12,890 bases of DNA from Arenicellales bacterium (GTDB lineage Bacteria > Pseudomonadota > Gammaproteobacteria > Arenicellales > UBA868). The translations under genes and the position numbers were made by a program. Below, piece after piece: positions 1 through 7,191 of this stretch. Within the stretch, counting starts at the first letter, position 1, and the number at the start of each line of letters is the position of its first letter. The notes under the pieces are model-generated. The model was given only the letters and a program-made list of their open reading frames with translations. It searched no databases and was not told the DNA's origin. The stretch is from contig JAPKAJ010000046.1 of NCBI GenBank assembly GCA_028825345.1, positions 1-12,890 on the forward strand, given 5' to 3'.

Positions 1-54
1 AGCCCCGGATTGTGATTCCGGCCGTCGTGGGTTCGAGTCCCATCGGTCACCCCA
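1..54 (+). tRNA. tRNA-His (GTG), 3' part only
   Basis: This is the 3' part of a histidine tRNA cut by the left window edge. The visible anticodon stem (5-9 with 17-21) encloses a seven-base loop with anticodon GTG at 12-14. The T arm contains GTTCGAGTCC at 31-40. The 3' acceptor strand ends at 50, followed by discriminator C at 51 and an encoded CCA at 52-54. A C discriminator is the hallmark of tRNA-His, where it pairs with the extra G at position -1; that 5' end is outside the window. It lies 36 bases before tRNA-Lys with no terminator between, so the tRNAs are probably one transcript. Confidence 0.95.
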
Positions 55-90
55 GTTTCCTTTTTGGGCGCGCACAGGCAGTGGACTCAC

Positions 91-166
<76 letters not shown>

Positions 167-230
167 TATATCACGTAGAGTGGGGCTCCGCGGGTCTTAA
201 GACCTAGGTTCCCTTTTTGAGGTACCGGAC

Positions 231-315
<85 letters not shown>

Positions 316-386
316 GTTACCCAGCCCGGCAAACTTCATCTGACTAACAAAGGCGTACGAGTTAAGCAAAAGGAAGGTAGGTAGAT

Positions 387-1721
387 ATGGATGTATCAAT
401 AGAAACCACGGGCGCTATTGGTCGGCGCATGACGATAAAGGTGCCGGCGGCGCAGTTGGACAGCGCGGTCAGCGCGCGCTTGAGCCATCTGGCTCGGACT
501 GCCAAGATTCCCGGGTTTCGCCCCGGCAAGGTGCCGATGAAGGTCATCGAGTCGCGCTATGCCGATCAGGCCCTTGCCGAGGCCGCCGACGAACTGATTG
601 GATCAAGCTATCGCGACGCGGTGACTGGTGAATCGGTAGAGACAGCGGGCCCCCCGTCTATTGAACCAAAGGCCCTGGTGCGAGGCGAGGATCTTGAGTT
701 TGTAGCGAGCTTTGAAATCTTTCCCACGATTCCTCAGGCTGATATCCGTGATATGCCAATCGAGCGCAATACCTGTGAGGTGGGTGACGAGGATATTGAC
801 CGTACCATTGAGACGCTGTGCAAGCAGCGAACCACTTATACCCCGGGCGATGCACCAGCTGAAGAGGATGACCGTGTGCTGATCGACTTTGAAGGCAAAG
901 TTGATGGTGAGGTATTCGAAGGAGGTCAGGCGAACGACTACCCGGTGATCCTTGGAAAAGGCGCCCTGTTGCCTGAGTTCGAGGAGCAATTGACTGGAGT
1001 GAGTGCGGGCAATGATCTCACCATACGACTCACTTTTCCCGAAGACTATCCAGGGGCCGCGGTAGCGGGAAAGGATGCTGAATTTGCAATAACCGTTAAA
1101 GAGGTTGGAAAGCCTCAGCCCCCCCAGATTGATGAGGCCTTTATACGCACTTTCGGTGTGGAGGATGGTCTCGAGAGTTCTTTTCGCGAGGAGATACGCA
1201 AGAATCTTGAGCGTGAACGTGACCAGCGGGGACGTGCCCAGGTGCGCCAAGCCGTGCTGGATGCCCTGATGAACGATAACGAGTTCGAAGTACCTGCAGC
1301 GCTGGTTGATGATGAAATCAATCGTGCCATCATGGCGGTACGCGAGCAATTGCGTCAGCAGGGCCTACCTCACGATGGACCAATTGACCGTGCCAATTAC
1401 CTGGACGAGTCCTATCGGCGCGTACGCCTTGGCCTGGTAATGCATGAAGTGGTTAAGCGGCGTGAGATTAAGCCGGATGCAGACCGGGTTCGTGCAAGAG
1501 TTACCGAGATGGGGTCAACCTACGATGACTCCGAGCAGTTTGCACGTTGGTATTACGAAGACAAGAATCGCCTCGCCCAGGTCGAAGCTGTTGTTGTAGA
1601 GGAGCAGGCAATCGAAGAGTTATTGAGTGAAGCCAAAATCACGGAGACGACCATCACCTTTGATGAGTTCATGCGCCCAGCCACCCCCACGTCAGCGCCT
1701 GTTGAAGGCGCCGACAGTTAA
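387..1721 (+). CDS. tig: Trigger factor, ribosome-associated chaperone and peptidyl-prolyl isomerase
   Basis: The product is the first chaperone to meet nascent chains at the ribosomal exit tunnel. The 444 residues are close to the 432 of E. coli. The N-terminal ribosome-binding domain (about 1-115) carries the L23-docking signature GFRPGKVP at 43-50; E. coli has GFRKGKVP, and the R-P variant is common. The FKBP-type isomerase domain spans about 150-240 (DRVLIDFEGKVDG near 162-174, VILGKG at 187-192, LPEFEEQL at 195-202). The rest is the helical C-terminal chaperone domain, followed by a Pro/Ser/Thr-rich tail. The ATG at 387 follows the purine-rich AAGGAAGG at 370-377. clpP follows after 14 bases, so the two are almost certainly one operon. 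No promoter is evident in the 71 bases after tRNA-Leu. Confidence 0.97.
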   Translation: MDVSIETTGAIGRRMTIKVPAAQLDSAVSARLSHLARTAKIPGFRPGKVPMKVIESRYADQALAEAADELIGSSYRDAVTGESVETAGPPSIEPKALVRGEDLEFVASFEIFPTIPQADIRDMPIERNTCEVGDEDIDRTIETLCKQRTTYTPGDAPAEEDDRVLIDFEGKVDGEVFEGGQANDYPVILGKGALLPEFEEQLTGVSAGNDLTIRLTFPEDYPGAAVAGKDAEFAITVKEVGKPQPPQIDEAFIRTFGVEDGLESSFREEIRKNLERERDQRGRAQVRQAVLDALMNDNEFEVPAALVDDEINRAIMAVREQLRQQGLPHDGPIDRANYLDESYRRVRLGLVMHEVVKRREIKPDADRVRARVTEMGSTYDDSEQFARWYYEDKNRLAQVEAVVVEEQAIEELLSEAKITETTITFDEFMRPATPTSAPVEGADS

Positions 1722-1735
1722 TCGGAATAAGTGAT

Positions 1736-2371
1736 ATGAACAAGACTTTTAGTGGCCCCGGAGTTATCGAGCCTCAGAGCCTCGGCCTTGTGCCGATGGT
1801 AATAGAGACTACCGGGCGGGGTGAGCGGGCCTATGATATTTATTCACGCCTGCTTAAGGAGCGAGTGATTTTCATGGTCGGAGCAGTCGAAGATCACATG
1901 GCCAACCTGATCGTTGCTCAATTATTGTTTCTGGAATCAGAGAATCCAGATAAGGATATCCACCTTTATATAAATTCTCCCGGTGGTGCGGTTAACGCAG
2001 GAATGGCAATTTATGACACTATGCAGTTTGTGCGCCCGCAGATCAGTACCGTCTGTATTGGCCAGGCTGCCAGTATGGGCGCTGTTATTCTGGCTGGGGG
2101 TGCGCCGGGCAAACGCTTTACGTTACCTCATTCGAGAATCATGATTCACCAACCCTGGGGTGGATTTCAGGGCCAGGCTACCGACATTGATATTCACGCC
2201 CGTGAAATATTGCGTCTGCGCGAGCGGTTGAACTCTGTGTTGGCTGCGCATACAGGTCGTGACGTGGATACGATCGCTACGGATACTGAGCGTGACAATT
2301 TCATGGATGAAAACGAGGCCATGGCATACGGAATTATCGATCGTGTTATTAAAAGCCGGGAAGACGAATAG
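1736..2371 (+). CDS. clpP: ATP-dependent Clp protease, proteolytic subunit ClpP
   Basis: This is the serine peptidase that forms the double-heptameric chamber working with ClpX or ClpA. The protein has 211 residues (E. coli 207). The catalytic triad is visible: Ser113 in GQAASMG, His138 in MIHQP and Asp187 in TERDNFM, each two residues beyond the E. coli positions. The oxyanion-region motif SPGGAVNAG is at 81-89. By alignment with E. coli, residues 1-16 are the propeptide and the mature chain begins near GLVPMVIE, which contains the gating N-terminal loop. The Shine-Dalgarno (GGAA, 1724-1727) is weak, and the 14-base gap from tig suggests translation within a shared transcript. clpX follows 125 bases after the stop. 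Confidence 0.98.
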   Translation: MNKTFSGPGVIEPQSLGLVPMVIETTGRGERAYDIYSRLLKERVIFMVGAVEDHMANLIVAQLLFLESENPDKDIHLYINSPGGAVNAGMAIYDTMQFVRPQISTVCIGQAASMGAVILAGGAPGKRFTLPHSRIMIHQPWGGFQGQATDIDIHAREILRLRERLNSVLAAHTGRDVDTIATDTERDNFMDENEAMAYGIIDRVIKSREDE

Positions 2372-2424
2372 TCGTCGATCTCGTGGTATCGCTGTTAACA
2401 GGACTTGCATTTTCTTGTCAAACC

Positions 2425-2453
2425 TTGCATCGTTAGAGTTCAGGTGATACAAA
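2425..2453 (+). promoter_or_regulatory. Possible clpX promoter (extended -10)
   Basis: A TTGCAT hexamer (2425-2430) lies 17 bases before TACAAA (2448-2453). TACAAA is preceded by TG one base upstream (2445-2446), as in extended -10 promoters. The -35 match is only three of six. The 125-base clpP-clpX gap would allow a secondary promoter for clpX. No heat-shock-type element is seen here. Read-through from tig-clpP is the alternative and may be the main source of transcript. Confidence 0.3.
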
Positions 2454-2486
2454 AAATGCACGCAGTGCAGTGGGATTTGACTGGGC

Positions 2487-2492
2487 AGGAGG
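2487..2492 (+). promoter_or_regulatory. Ribosome binding site that fixes the clpX start
   Basis: A perfect AGGAGG lies four bases before the ATG at 2497. The reading frame also opens at an upstream GTG (2470), but that codon has no Shine-Dalgarno. Starting there would add nine residues with no counterpart in E. coli ClpX. A small hairpin (TGCAC 2457-2461 with GTGCA 2465-2469) sits just upstream. Confidence 0.85.
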
Positions 2493-2496
2493 ACTG

Positions 2497-3783
2497 ATGG
2501 CCGACAGCGACGGTGACAAAAAAGGCGACAAACTGCTGTATTGCTCTTTTTGTGGAAAGAGTCAGCACGAGGTACGCAAACTGATTGCAGGACCGTCGGT
2601 TTTTGTTTGTGACGAATGCGTCGAGTTGTGTAACGAAATTATCCGGGAAGAGGCCGAGGACGCTGAGGCGCCAGAGGCCGCAGGTACGCGCTATCCTACG
2701 CCGCAAGAGATCTGCGCCCGGCTAGATGACTATGTTATTGGCCAGGCCGAAGCGAAGAAGGTGCTCTCGGTTGCGGTTTACAACCACTACAAACGTATCG
2801 AGCATGGAGATGCCGACGGGGTTGGTGGTGTCGATATTGCCAAAAGCAATATCCTGATGATCGGCCCTACCGGTTCGGGTAAGACGCTGTTGGCAGAAAC
2901 TCTGGCGCAGGAACTCAACGTACCATTCACGATCGCAGATGCCACGACCCTGACTGAAGCTGGGTATGTGGGCGAGGATGTCGAGAATATCATTCAGAAG
3001 CTCTTGCAAAAATGTGATTACGATGTTGAGAAAGCCCAGGTCGGGATTGTTTATATCGACGAGATTGACAAGATTTCCCGCAAGGCCGACAACCCGTCGA
3101 TTACCCGGGATGTCTCCGGTGAGGGTGTGCAGCAGGCCTTACTCAAACTGATCGAGGGCACGGTTGCTTCAGTCCCACCGCAGGGCGGGCGCAAACACCC
3201 GCAACAGGAATTCCTCCAGGTTAACACTCGTAATGTACTGTTTATCTGTGGCGGGGCATTCGCCGGGCTGGAAAAAGTGATCCAGGAACGTTCCGAAAAA
3301 TCCGGTATCGGGTTTGGTGCGGACATCAAGAGTAAAACGGATACCGACCGCGTCAGTGAATTTTTGAAAGATCTTGAGCCTGAAGATCTCATCAAGTATG
3401 GGCTGATCCCCGAGTTCGTCGGGCGTATGCCAGTGGTTGCAACCCTTGAGGAGCTTGATCAGGATGCCCTGATCACAATTTTGACTGAGCCGAAAAATGC
3501 GTTGGTCAAGCAGTATCAGAAGCTATTCGAGCTTGAAGGGGTCGAGTTGGAGATTCGCCCTGAGGCGCTCAAGACGATCGCGCAGCGGGCGACTGAGCGT
3601 AAAACCGGGGCACGGGGCTTACGCTCGATCCTTGAAAGAGCTCTGCTCGAGACTATGTTTGAGTTACCCTCCATGGAGCATGTAACCCGTGTGACGGTCG
3701 ATTCCAACGTGATTGAAGACGGCGCCCAACCGCTGTTCATGTACGAAGACGAGCAACGCAACGCCTCTAGTCAGTCATCCTGA
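2497..3783 (+). CDS. clpX: ATP-dependent Clp protease, ATPase subunit ClpX
   Basis: This is a hexameric AAA+ unfoldase that recognises substrates (for example ssrA-tagged proteins), unfolds them and threads them into ClpP. From the ATG at 2497 it has 428 residues (E. coli 424). The N-terminal zinc-binding domain has cysteines 16, 19, 38 and 41. In the AAA+ module, Walker A is GPTGSGKT (123-130) and Walker B is VYIDEID (185-191). The pore loop is GYVG (156-159), the RKH loop is 232-234, the ClpP-contacting IGF loop is 271-273, and sensor 2 is GARGLR (371-376). All key residues are intact. It follows clpP in the same direction, as expected for a matched pair. The start is chosen on the AGGAGG site and on alignment of MADSDGDKKGDKLLYCSFC with the E. 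coli N terminus. Confidence 0.98.
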   Translation: MADSDGDKKGDKLLYCSFCGKSQHEVRKLIAGPSVFVCDECVELCNEIIREEAEDAEAPEAAGTRYPTPQEICARLDDYVIGQAEAKKVLSVAVYNHYKRIEHGDADGVGGVDIAKSNILMIGPTGSGKTLLAETLAQELNVPFTIADATTLTEAGYVGEDVENIIQKLLQKCDYDVEKAQVGIVYIDEIDKISRKADNPSITRDVSGEGVQQALLKLIEGTVASVPPQGGRKHPQQEFLQVNTRNVLFICGGAFAGLEKVIQERSEKSGIGFGADIKSKTDTDRVSEFLKDLEPEDLIKYGLIPEFVGRMPVVATLEELDQDALITILTEPKNALVKQYQKLFELEGVELEIRPEALKTIAQRATERKTGARGLRSILERALLETMFELPSMEHVTRVTVDSNVIEDGAQPLFMYEDEQRNASSQSS

Positions 3784-3821
3784 CAGGCCGTCATTTTAGC
3801 TTGGGGCACGTTATCGTGGCG

Positions 3822-3850
3822 CTTGAAAACAGTGTCACCCGGCCCCAACT
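3822..3850 (+). promoter_or_regulatory. Sigma-32 type heat-shock promoter of lon
   Basis: CTTGAAA (3822-3828) is followed after 14 bases by CCCCAACT (3843-3850). The consensus I used is CTTGAAA, a spacer of about 11-16 bases, then CCCCATNT. The -35 is perfect and the -10 differs at one specified base. Transcription would start near 3857, leaving a leader of about 78 bases. E. coli lon is likewise under heat-shock control. The leader contains a 10-base perfect palindrome (3876-3885) of unknown meaning. Confidence 0.75.
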
Positions 3851-3934
3851 ATAGTACGTGACTCGATTTAATAACTCGGCGCCGATCGTATTGTTGTAGG
3901 CTTGTAAACCCACATTTAATGCATGGAAAACTTC

Positions 3935-6361
3935 ATGACCGACGAAAAATCCATCGACCCGATTACCCCTAGAACCCGTTATCACATGTTGCCGCTGCGC
4001 GATGTGGTGGTATTCCCGCACATGGTGATTCCTCTTTTCGTTGGCCGGGAAAAATCCATCAAAGCGCTTGATGAGGCAGTCCAGGCCGGCAAGCAGATTT
4101 TTCTTGCCGCACAGCATGATGCGGCTGACGACGACCCGGCGCCGGAGAATATCTTCGGGGTCGGCACAGTCGCTAATATCCTGCAACTGCTGAGACTCCC
4201 CGACGGTACCGTGAAAGTATTGGTCGAAGGTATGTCGCGTGCTGCAATCGTCAACTACGTAGAGACAGAAGAGAGTTTTGTCGTCGACGCGGCGCCAGTG
4301 GGTGAGGGCGAGTTCGACGATCGCGAAGGCGAGGTGCTGATGCGTACCGTGATTTCTGAGTTTGAGCAATACGTCAAACTTAACTCGAAGATCCCGCCGG
4401 AGGTATTAACTTCGCTGAGTGGTATTGAAGATCCCGGACGCCTCGCCGATACCATTGCGGCGCACCTGACATTACGCAACGATGAAAAACAGAAGATCCT
4501 CGAATTTGGTGATGTTCGCGAATGTCTCGAACACATTCTTGGAATCATGGAATCGGAGATCGACCTGCTGCAGGTTGAAAAACGATTGCGTGGCCGAGTC
4601 AAGAAGCAAATGGAGAAAAGCCAGCGCGAATACTATTTAAATGAACAGATGAAGGCTATTCAGAAGGAATTGGGGGAGATGGACGATGTCCCCAATGAGA
4701 TGGAAGAGTTGCAGCAAAAAGTAGATCAGGCAGGAATGCCCAAGGAGTCCCGCGCGAAAGCCGAATCTGAGTTGAAGAAACTGCGCATGATGTCGCCGAT
4801 GTCCGCTGAGGCAACTGTGGTGCGCAATTACATCGACTGGTTGGTGCAGGTGCCGTGGAAAAAGCGCAGTCGGGTCGTTAAAGACCTTACCAAGGCCGAG
4901 TCAATACTCGAAGCCGATCACTACGGACTGGAGAAGGTTAAAGAGAGAATTCTTGAATATCTCGCAGTTCAGCAGCGTATTAACAAGGTGAAAGGGCCGA
5001 TTCTGTGCTTGGTAGGACCTCCCGGTGTTGGCAAGACCTCGCTCGGCGAATCCATCGCCCGGGCAACCAATCGGAAATTCGTGCGTATGTCACTCGGTGG
5101 CGTGCGCGACGAGGCTGAGATTCGTGGCCATCGGCGTACCTATATTGGCTCGATGCCTGGCAAGATCATACAGAATATGTCGCGAGCGGGAACCCGCAAT
5201 CCATTATTTATGTTCGATGAAGTCGACAAGATGTCGATGGATTTCCGCGGTGATCCATCGTCAGCATTGTTAGAGGTGTTGGATCCGGAACAGAACCATA
5301 AGTTTGGCGATCATTATCTGGAGGTGGATTACGACCTATCCGAGGTTATGTTTGTTGCGACTGCCAACACACTGAATATCCCGAGCCCACTGCTCGACCG
5401 CATGGAAGTCATTCGTATCTCCGGCTATACCGAGGACGAGAAAATCAACATCGCGACCCGCTATCTGGTAGGCAAGCAGAAACGCAACAACGGCCTCAAG
5501 GAAGAGGAGATCAGTATCAATAAGCAGGCGTTGGTCGATATTGTGCGTTACTACACTCGTGAGGCAGGCGTACGTGGGATGGAGCGAGAAATCGCCAAGA
5601 TTTTCCGCAAGGTGGCCAAGGAGTTGCTGCTTGACAGCAATAAGAAAAATGTTCAGGTCTCATCGCGCAATCTGGGTAAATATCTGGGTGTGCGACGACA
5701 CCGTTATGGTCGCGCTGAAGAGGGTAACCGTGTGGGTCAGGTGACGGGCTTGGCGTGGACTGAAGTTGGAGGTGAATTGCTCACTATTGAGGCGGCTGTG
5801 ATGCCGGGCAAGGGCAAGCACAGTTTTACCGGAAAACTTGGTGACGTGATGCAAGAATCGATTCAGGCCGCAATGTCGGTGGTACGAACCCGCTCGGCCC
5901 AGTATGGGATCGATGTAGAGTTTTATCAGAAGCAGGATATTCACATCCATGTCCCCGAAGGCGCGACCCCCAAGGATGGGCCTAGTGCTGGGGTGGCAAT
6001 GTGTGCAGCGGTGATTTCAGCTATGACCGGCATTCCGGTGCGTGCTGATGTGGCGATGACCGGGGAGATCACCTTGCGCGGTGAGGTACTACCGATCGGT
6101 GGGCTCAAGGAAAAACTGCTCGCAGCGCATCGCGGCGGTATTGGCACAGTACTGATTCCAAAGGAAAACGAGAAAGATCTTGTCGAGATTCCAAAAAACA
6201 TCAAAGGGGGACTCAAGATTGTTCCGATCCGCTGGATCGACGAGGTCTTCGCGGTTGCCCTTGAGCGTTTGCCTACATCAGAGACAGTCAATCCGGACAA
6301 AGCGTCGGTGACGCCTGAAGAAGCCAAGACATCATCTGAGGAGTCCACACGAGCGCACTGA
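3935..6361 (+). CDS. lon: ATP-dependent protease Lon
   Basis: Lon is a cytoplasmic AAA+ serine protease that degrades misfolded proteins and short-lived regulators. From the ATG at 3935 it has 808 residues (E. coli 784). The N-terminal substrate-binding domain includes LPLRDVVVFPHMVIPLFVGREKS near residues 19-41. A coiled-coil region follows (about 205-285). The AAA+ module has Walker A GPPGVGKT (361-368) and Walker B FMFDEVD (around 425-431). The C-terminal protease domain has the Ser-Lys dyad Ser684 (PKDGPSAG) and Lys727 (GGLKEKLLAAHR). The last 25 or so residues are a Ser/Thr/Glu-rich tail longer than in E. coli. An in-frame ATG at 3923 would add four residues; I prefer 3935 because GGA (3925-3927) lies at suitable spacing and the upstream ATG has no Shine-Dalgarno. 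It has its own heat-shock promoter, but no terminator separates it from clpX. Confidence 0.97.
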   Translation: MTDEKSIDPITPRTRYHMLPLRDVVVFPHMVIPLFVGREKSIKALDEAVQAGKQIFLAAQHDAADDDPAPENIFGVGTVANILQLLRLPDGTVKVLVEGMSRAAIVNYVETEESFVVDAAPVGEGEFDDREGEVLMRTVISEFEQYVKLNSKIPPEVLTSLSGIEDPGRLADTIAAHLTLRNDEKQKILEFGDVRECLEHILGIMESEIDLLQVEKRLRGRVKKQMEKSQREYYLNEQMKAIQKELGEMDDVPNEMEELQQKVDQAGMPKESRAKAESELKKLRMMSPMSAEATVVRNYIDWLVQVPWKKRSRVVKDLTKAESILEADHYGLEKVKERILEYLAVQQRINKVKGPILCLVGPPGVGKTSLGESIARATNRKFVRMSLGGVRDEAEIRGHRRTYIGSMPGKIIQNMSRAGTRNPLFMFDEVDKMSMDFRGDPSSALLEVLDPEQNHKFGDHYLEVDYDLSEVMFVATANTLNIPSPLLDRMEVIRISGYTEDEKINIATRYLVGKQKRNNGLKEEEISINKQALVDIVRYYTREAGVRGMEREIAKIFRKVAKELLLDSNKKNVQVSSRNLGKYLGVRRHRYGRAEEGNRVGQVTGLAWTEVGGELLTIEAAVMPGKGKHSFTGKLGDVMQESIQAAMSVVRTRSAQYGIDVEFYQKQDIHIHVPEGATPKDGPSAGVAMCAAVISAMTGIPVRADVAMTGEITLRGEVLPIGGLKEKLLAAHRGGIGTVLIPKENEKDLVEIPKNIKGGLKIVPIRWIDEVFAVALERLPTSETVNPDKASVTPEEAKTSSEESTRAH

Positions 6362-6536
6362 GTCGTGTTAGCGATGCCGTGACAAGATTAGGACGGGGAT
6401 CTCGCAAACCGGTATGCGATTGAAATGGTTGTAGATTACCTTTAGCCTTTTTCTTTCATATGGTTGCGATATATCTTTTAAGTCATTTCTGAGGTTGGGG
6501 ATGGCTGGTATAGCATTGATACACCTCAGTTTGCGG
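6362..6536. other. Non-coding lon-hupB gap, upstream half
   Basis: The whole gap between lon and hupB is 313 bases. This half contains no plausible gene. A short inverted repeat (TCGCA 6402-6406, TGCGA 6415-6419, loop of eight) follows lon but lacks an adjacent T run, so it is not a convincing terminator. Further on, a two-part inverted repeat lies just before the hupB promoter: CTGAGGT 6489-6495 with ACCTCAG 6523-6529, and inside it GTAT 6508-6511 with ATAC 6519-6522. It could be an operator or an RNA structure, or be chance. Confidence 0.4.
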
Positions 6537-6564
6537 TTGACACCGATTTTCCAGTTGGTATAAC
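6537..6564 (+). promoter_or_regulatory. Sigma-70 type promoter of hupB
   Basis: A perfect -35 TTGACA (6537-6542), a 16-base spacer and TATAAC (6559-6564; five of six matches) form the best housekeeping promoter in the window. Transcription would start near 6571, giving a leader of about 104 bases before hupB. A strong promoter fits an abundant nucleoid protein. Because no promoter fits in the 12 bases after hupB, it probably also drives the two following tRNA genes. Confidence 0.75.
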
Positions 6565-6576
6565 AAGAGGACTCGG

Positions 6577-6678
6577 ATGCCCAGGAGTCGACAGCGAGCG
6601 CATTGGTGCCGATCGGTTTCTTCGGGGCGATGGCTTGCCGGGAAACTTTTATTATTGGATAAGAGGAACAGAGCATGA
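6577..6678 (+). other. 33-codon leader ORF overlapping the hupB start
   Basis: An ATG at 6577 opens 33 codons, rich in Arg and with three Trp or Trp-adjacent basic clusters, ending in a TGA at 6676-6678. That stop shares the ATGA overlap with the hupB start codon. A Shine-Dalgarno-like AAGAGGA lies at 6565-6571. However, the predicted transcription start is near 6571, which would leave only about six bases of leader and remove that site. No family is recognised. It may be a chance ORF or a coupled leader peptide. Confidence 0.15.
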
Positions 6679-6947
6679 ATAAAGCGGATCTGATCGATTC
6701 GGTTGCATCTGCAACTGGTTTGGGGAAACCTGAAGCCGGTTCAGCGGTGGAGTCTGTCCTTAATGTAATCACCTCAGCGCTACAACGTGGGGAGAGTGTC
6801 TCCCTGGTCGGGTTCGGTATTTTCTCGATAAGCGAACGTGCGGCCAGGGTTGGGCGTAATCCCCGTACAGGCGAGAGTATTACCATCGCGCCGTCTCGGG
6901 CACCCAAGTTCAAGGCTGGCAAAGGCCTGAAGGATGCCGTAAACTAG
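6675..6947 (+). CDS. hupB: DNA-binding protein HU
   Basis: HU is a small basic nucleoid protein that binds and bends DNA as a dimer. The 90 residues are the standard length. Residues 1-45 form the helical dimerisation part (MNKADLID at 1-8). GFGIF at 46-50 enters the beta saddle, and the DNA-intercalating Pro63 sits in GRNPRTG (60-66). The C terminus FKAGKGLKDAVN matches E. coli HU-beta closely. GAGGA (6663-6667) is a good Shine-Dalgarno seven bases before the ATG. The position between lon and ppiD is the classical hupB locus. tRNA-Val begins 12 bases after the stop, so the mRNA 3' end is probably made by tRNA processing. IHF is excluded by the HU-type sequence and context. Confidence 0.96.
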   Translation: MNKADLIDSVASATGLGKPEAGSAVESVLNVITSALQRGESVSLVGFGIFSISERAARVGRNPRTGESITIAPSRAPKFKAGKGLKDAVN

Positions 6948-6959
6948 CGCGCCCTCCGG

Positions 6960-7035
6960 GGGTGCTTAGCTCAGTTGGGAGAGCGTCGCCCTTACAAGGC
7001 GAAGGTCGCAGGTTCGAACCCCGCAGCACCCACCA
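6960..7035 (+). tRNA. tRNA-Val (TAC)
   Basis: This is a complete 76-base valine tRNA. Acceptor strands are GGGTGCT (6960-6966) and AGCACCC (7025-7031), with discriminator A7032 and encoded CCA 7033-7035. The anticodon loop CTTACAA (6991-6997) carries TAC at 6993-6995. The T arm GGTTCGAACCC is normal. It starts 12 bases after the hupB stop and lies 46 bases before tRNA-Asp, so hupB and both tRNAs are probably co-transcribed. Confidence 0.97.
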
Positions 7036-7081
7036 AGGGCCCGCGGAGGAAAATCTCGTTGGGCTGATTCAGTCAATATTC

Positions 7082-7158
7082 GGAGCGGTAGTTCAGTTGG
7101 TTAGAATACCGGCCTGTCACGCCGGTGGTCGCGGGTTCGAGTCCCGTCCGCTCCGCCA
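7082..7158 (+). tRNA. tRNA-Asp (GTC)
   Basis: This is a complete 77-base aspartate tRNA. Acceptor strands GGAGCGG (7082-7088) and CCGCTCC pair, followed by discriminator G7155 and encoded CCA 7156-7158. The G discriminator is typical of tRNA-Asp. The anticodon GTC is at 7116-7118. The sequence is nearly identical to E. coli tRNA-Asp. It lies 148 bases before ppiD. Confidence 0.97.
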
Positions 7159-7166
7159 TCTATTTT

Positions 7167-7191
7167 GGGCACAAGGATGAGTCCTTCGCCC
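7167..7191 (+). other. Hairpin after tRNA-Asp, possible processing or weak termination site
   Basis: GGGC (7167-7170) pairs with GCCC (7188-7191). Inside, AAGGA (7173-7177) pairs with TCCTT (7182-7186) around a TGAG tetraloop. No T run follows, so intrinsic termination is doubtful. A 10-base palindrome, CGCATATGCG, follows at 7191-7200. The remaining gap to ppiD holds no clear promoter. Confidence 0.3.

Noticed and set aside
603..1349. 248-codon minus-strand ORF inside tig
   Set aside because: It lies entirely antisense to a well-supported gene, has no family resemblance, and is a frame shadow of GC-rich coding sequence.
3784..3821. Possible terminator after clpX
   Set aside because: Only a four-base-pair hairpin (CACG-TTAT-CGTG) and a short TTTT were found, not in terminator arrangement.
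6368..6922. 184-codon minus-strand ORF across hupB and the lon-hupB gap
   Set aside because: Its first half is the exact antisense of hupB, and the rest covers promoter DNA. It has no recognisable domain and would overlap a certain gene almost completely.
6962..7180. 72-codon plus-strand ORF across tRNA-Val and tRNA-Asp
   Set aside because: It is a translation of the tRNA sequences themselves (RRFEPRST, GFESRPLRH strings), a common false gene call.
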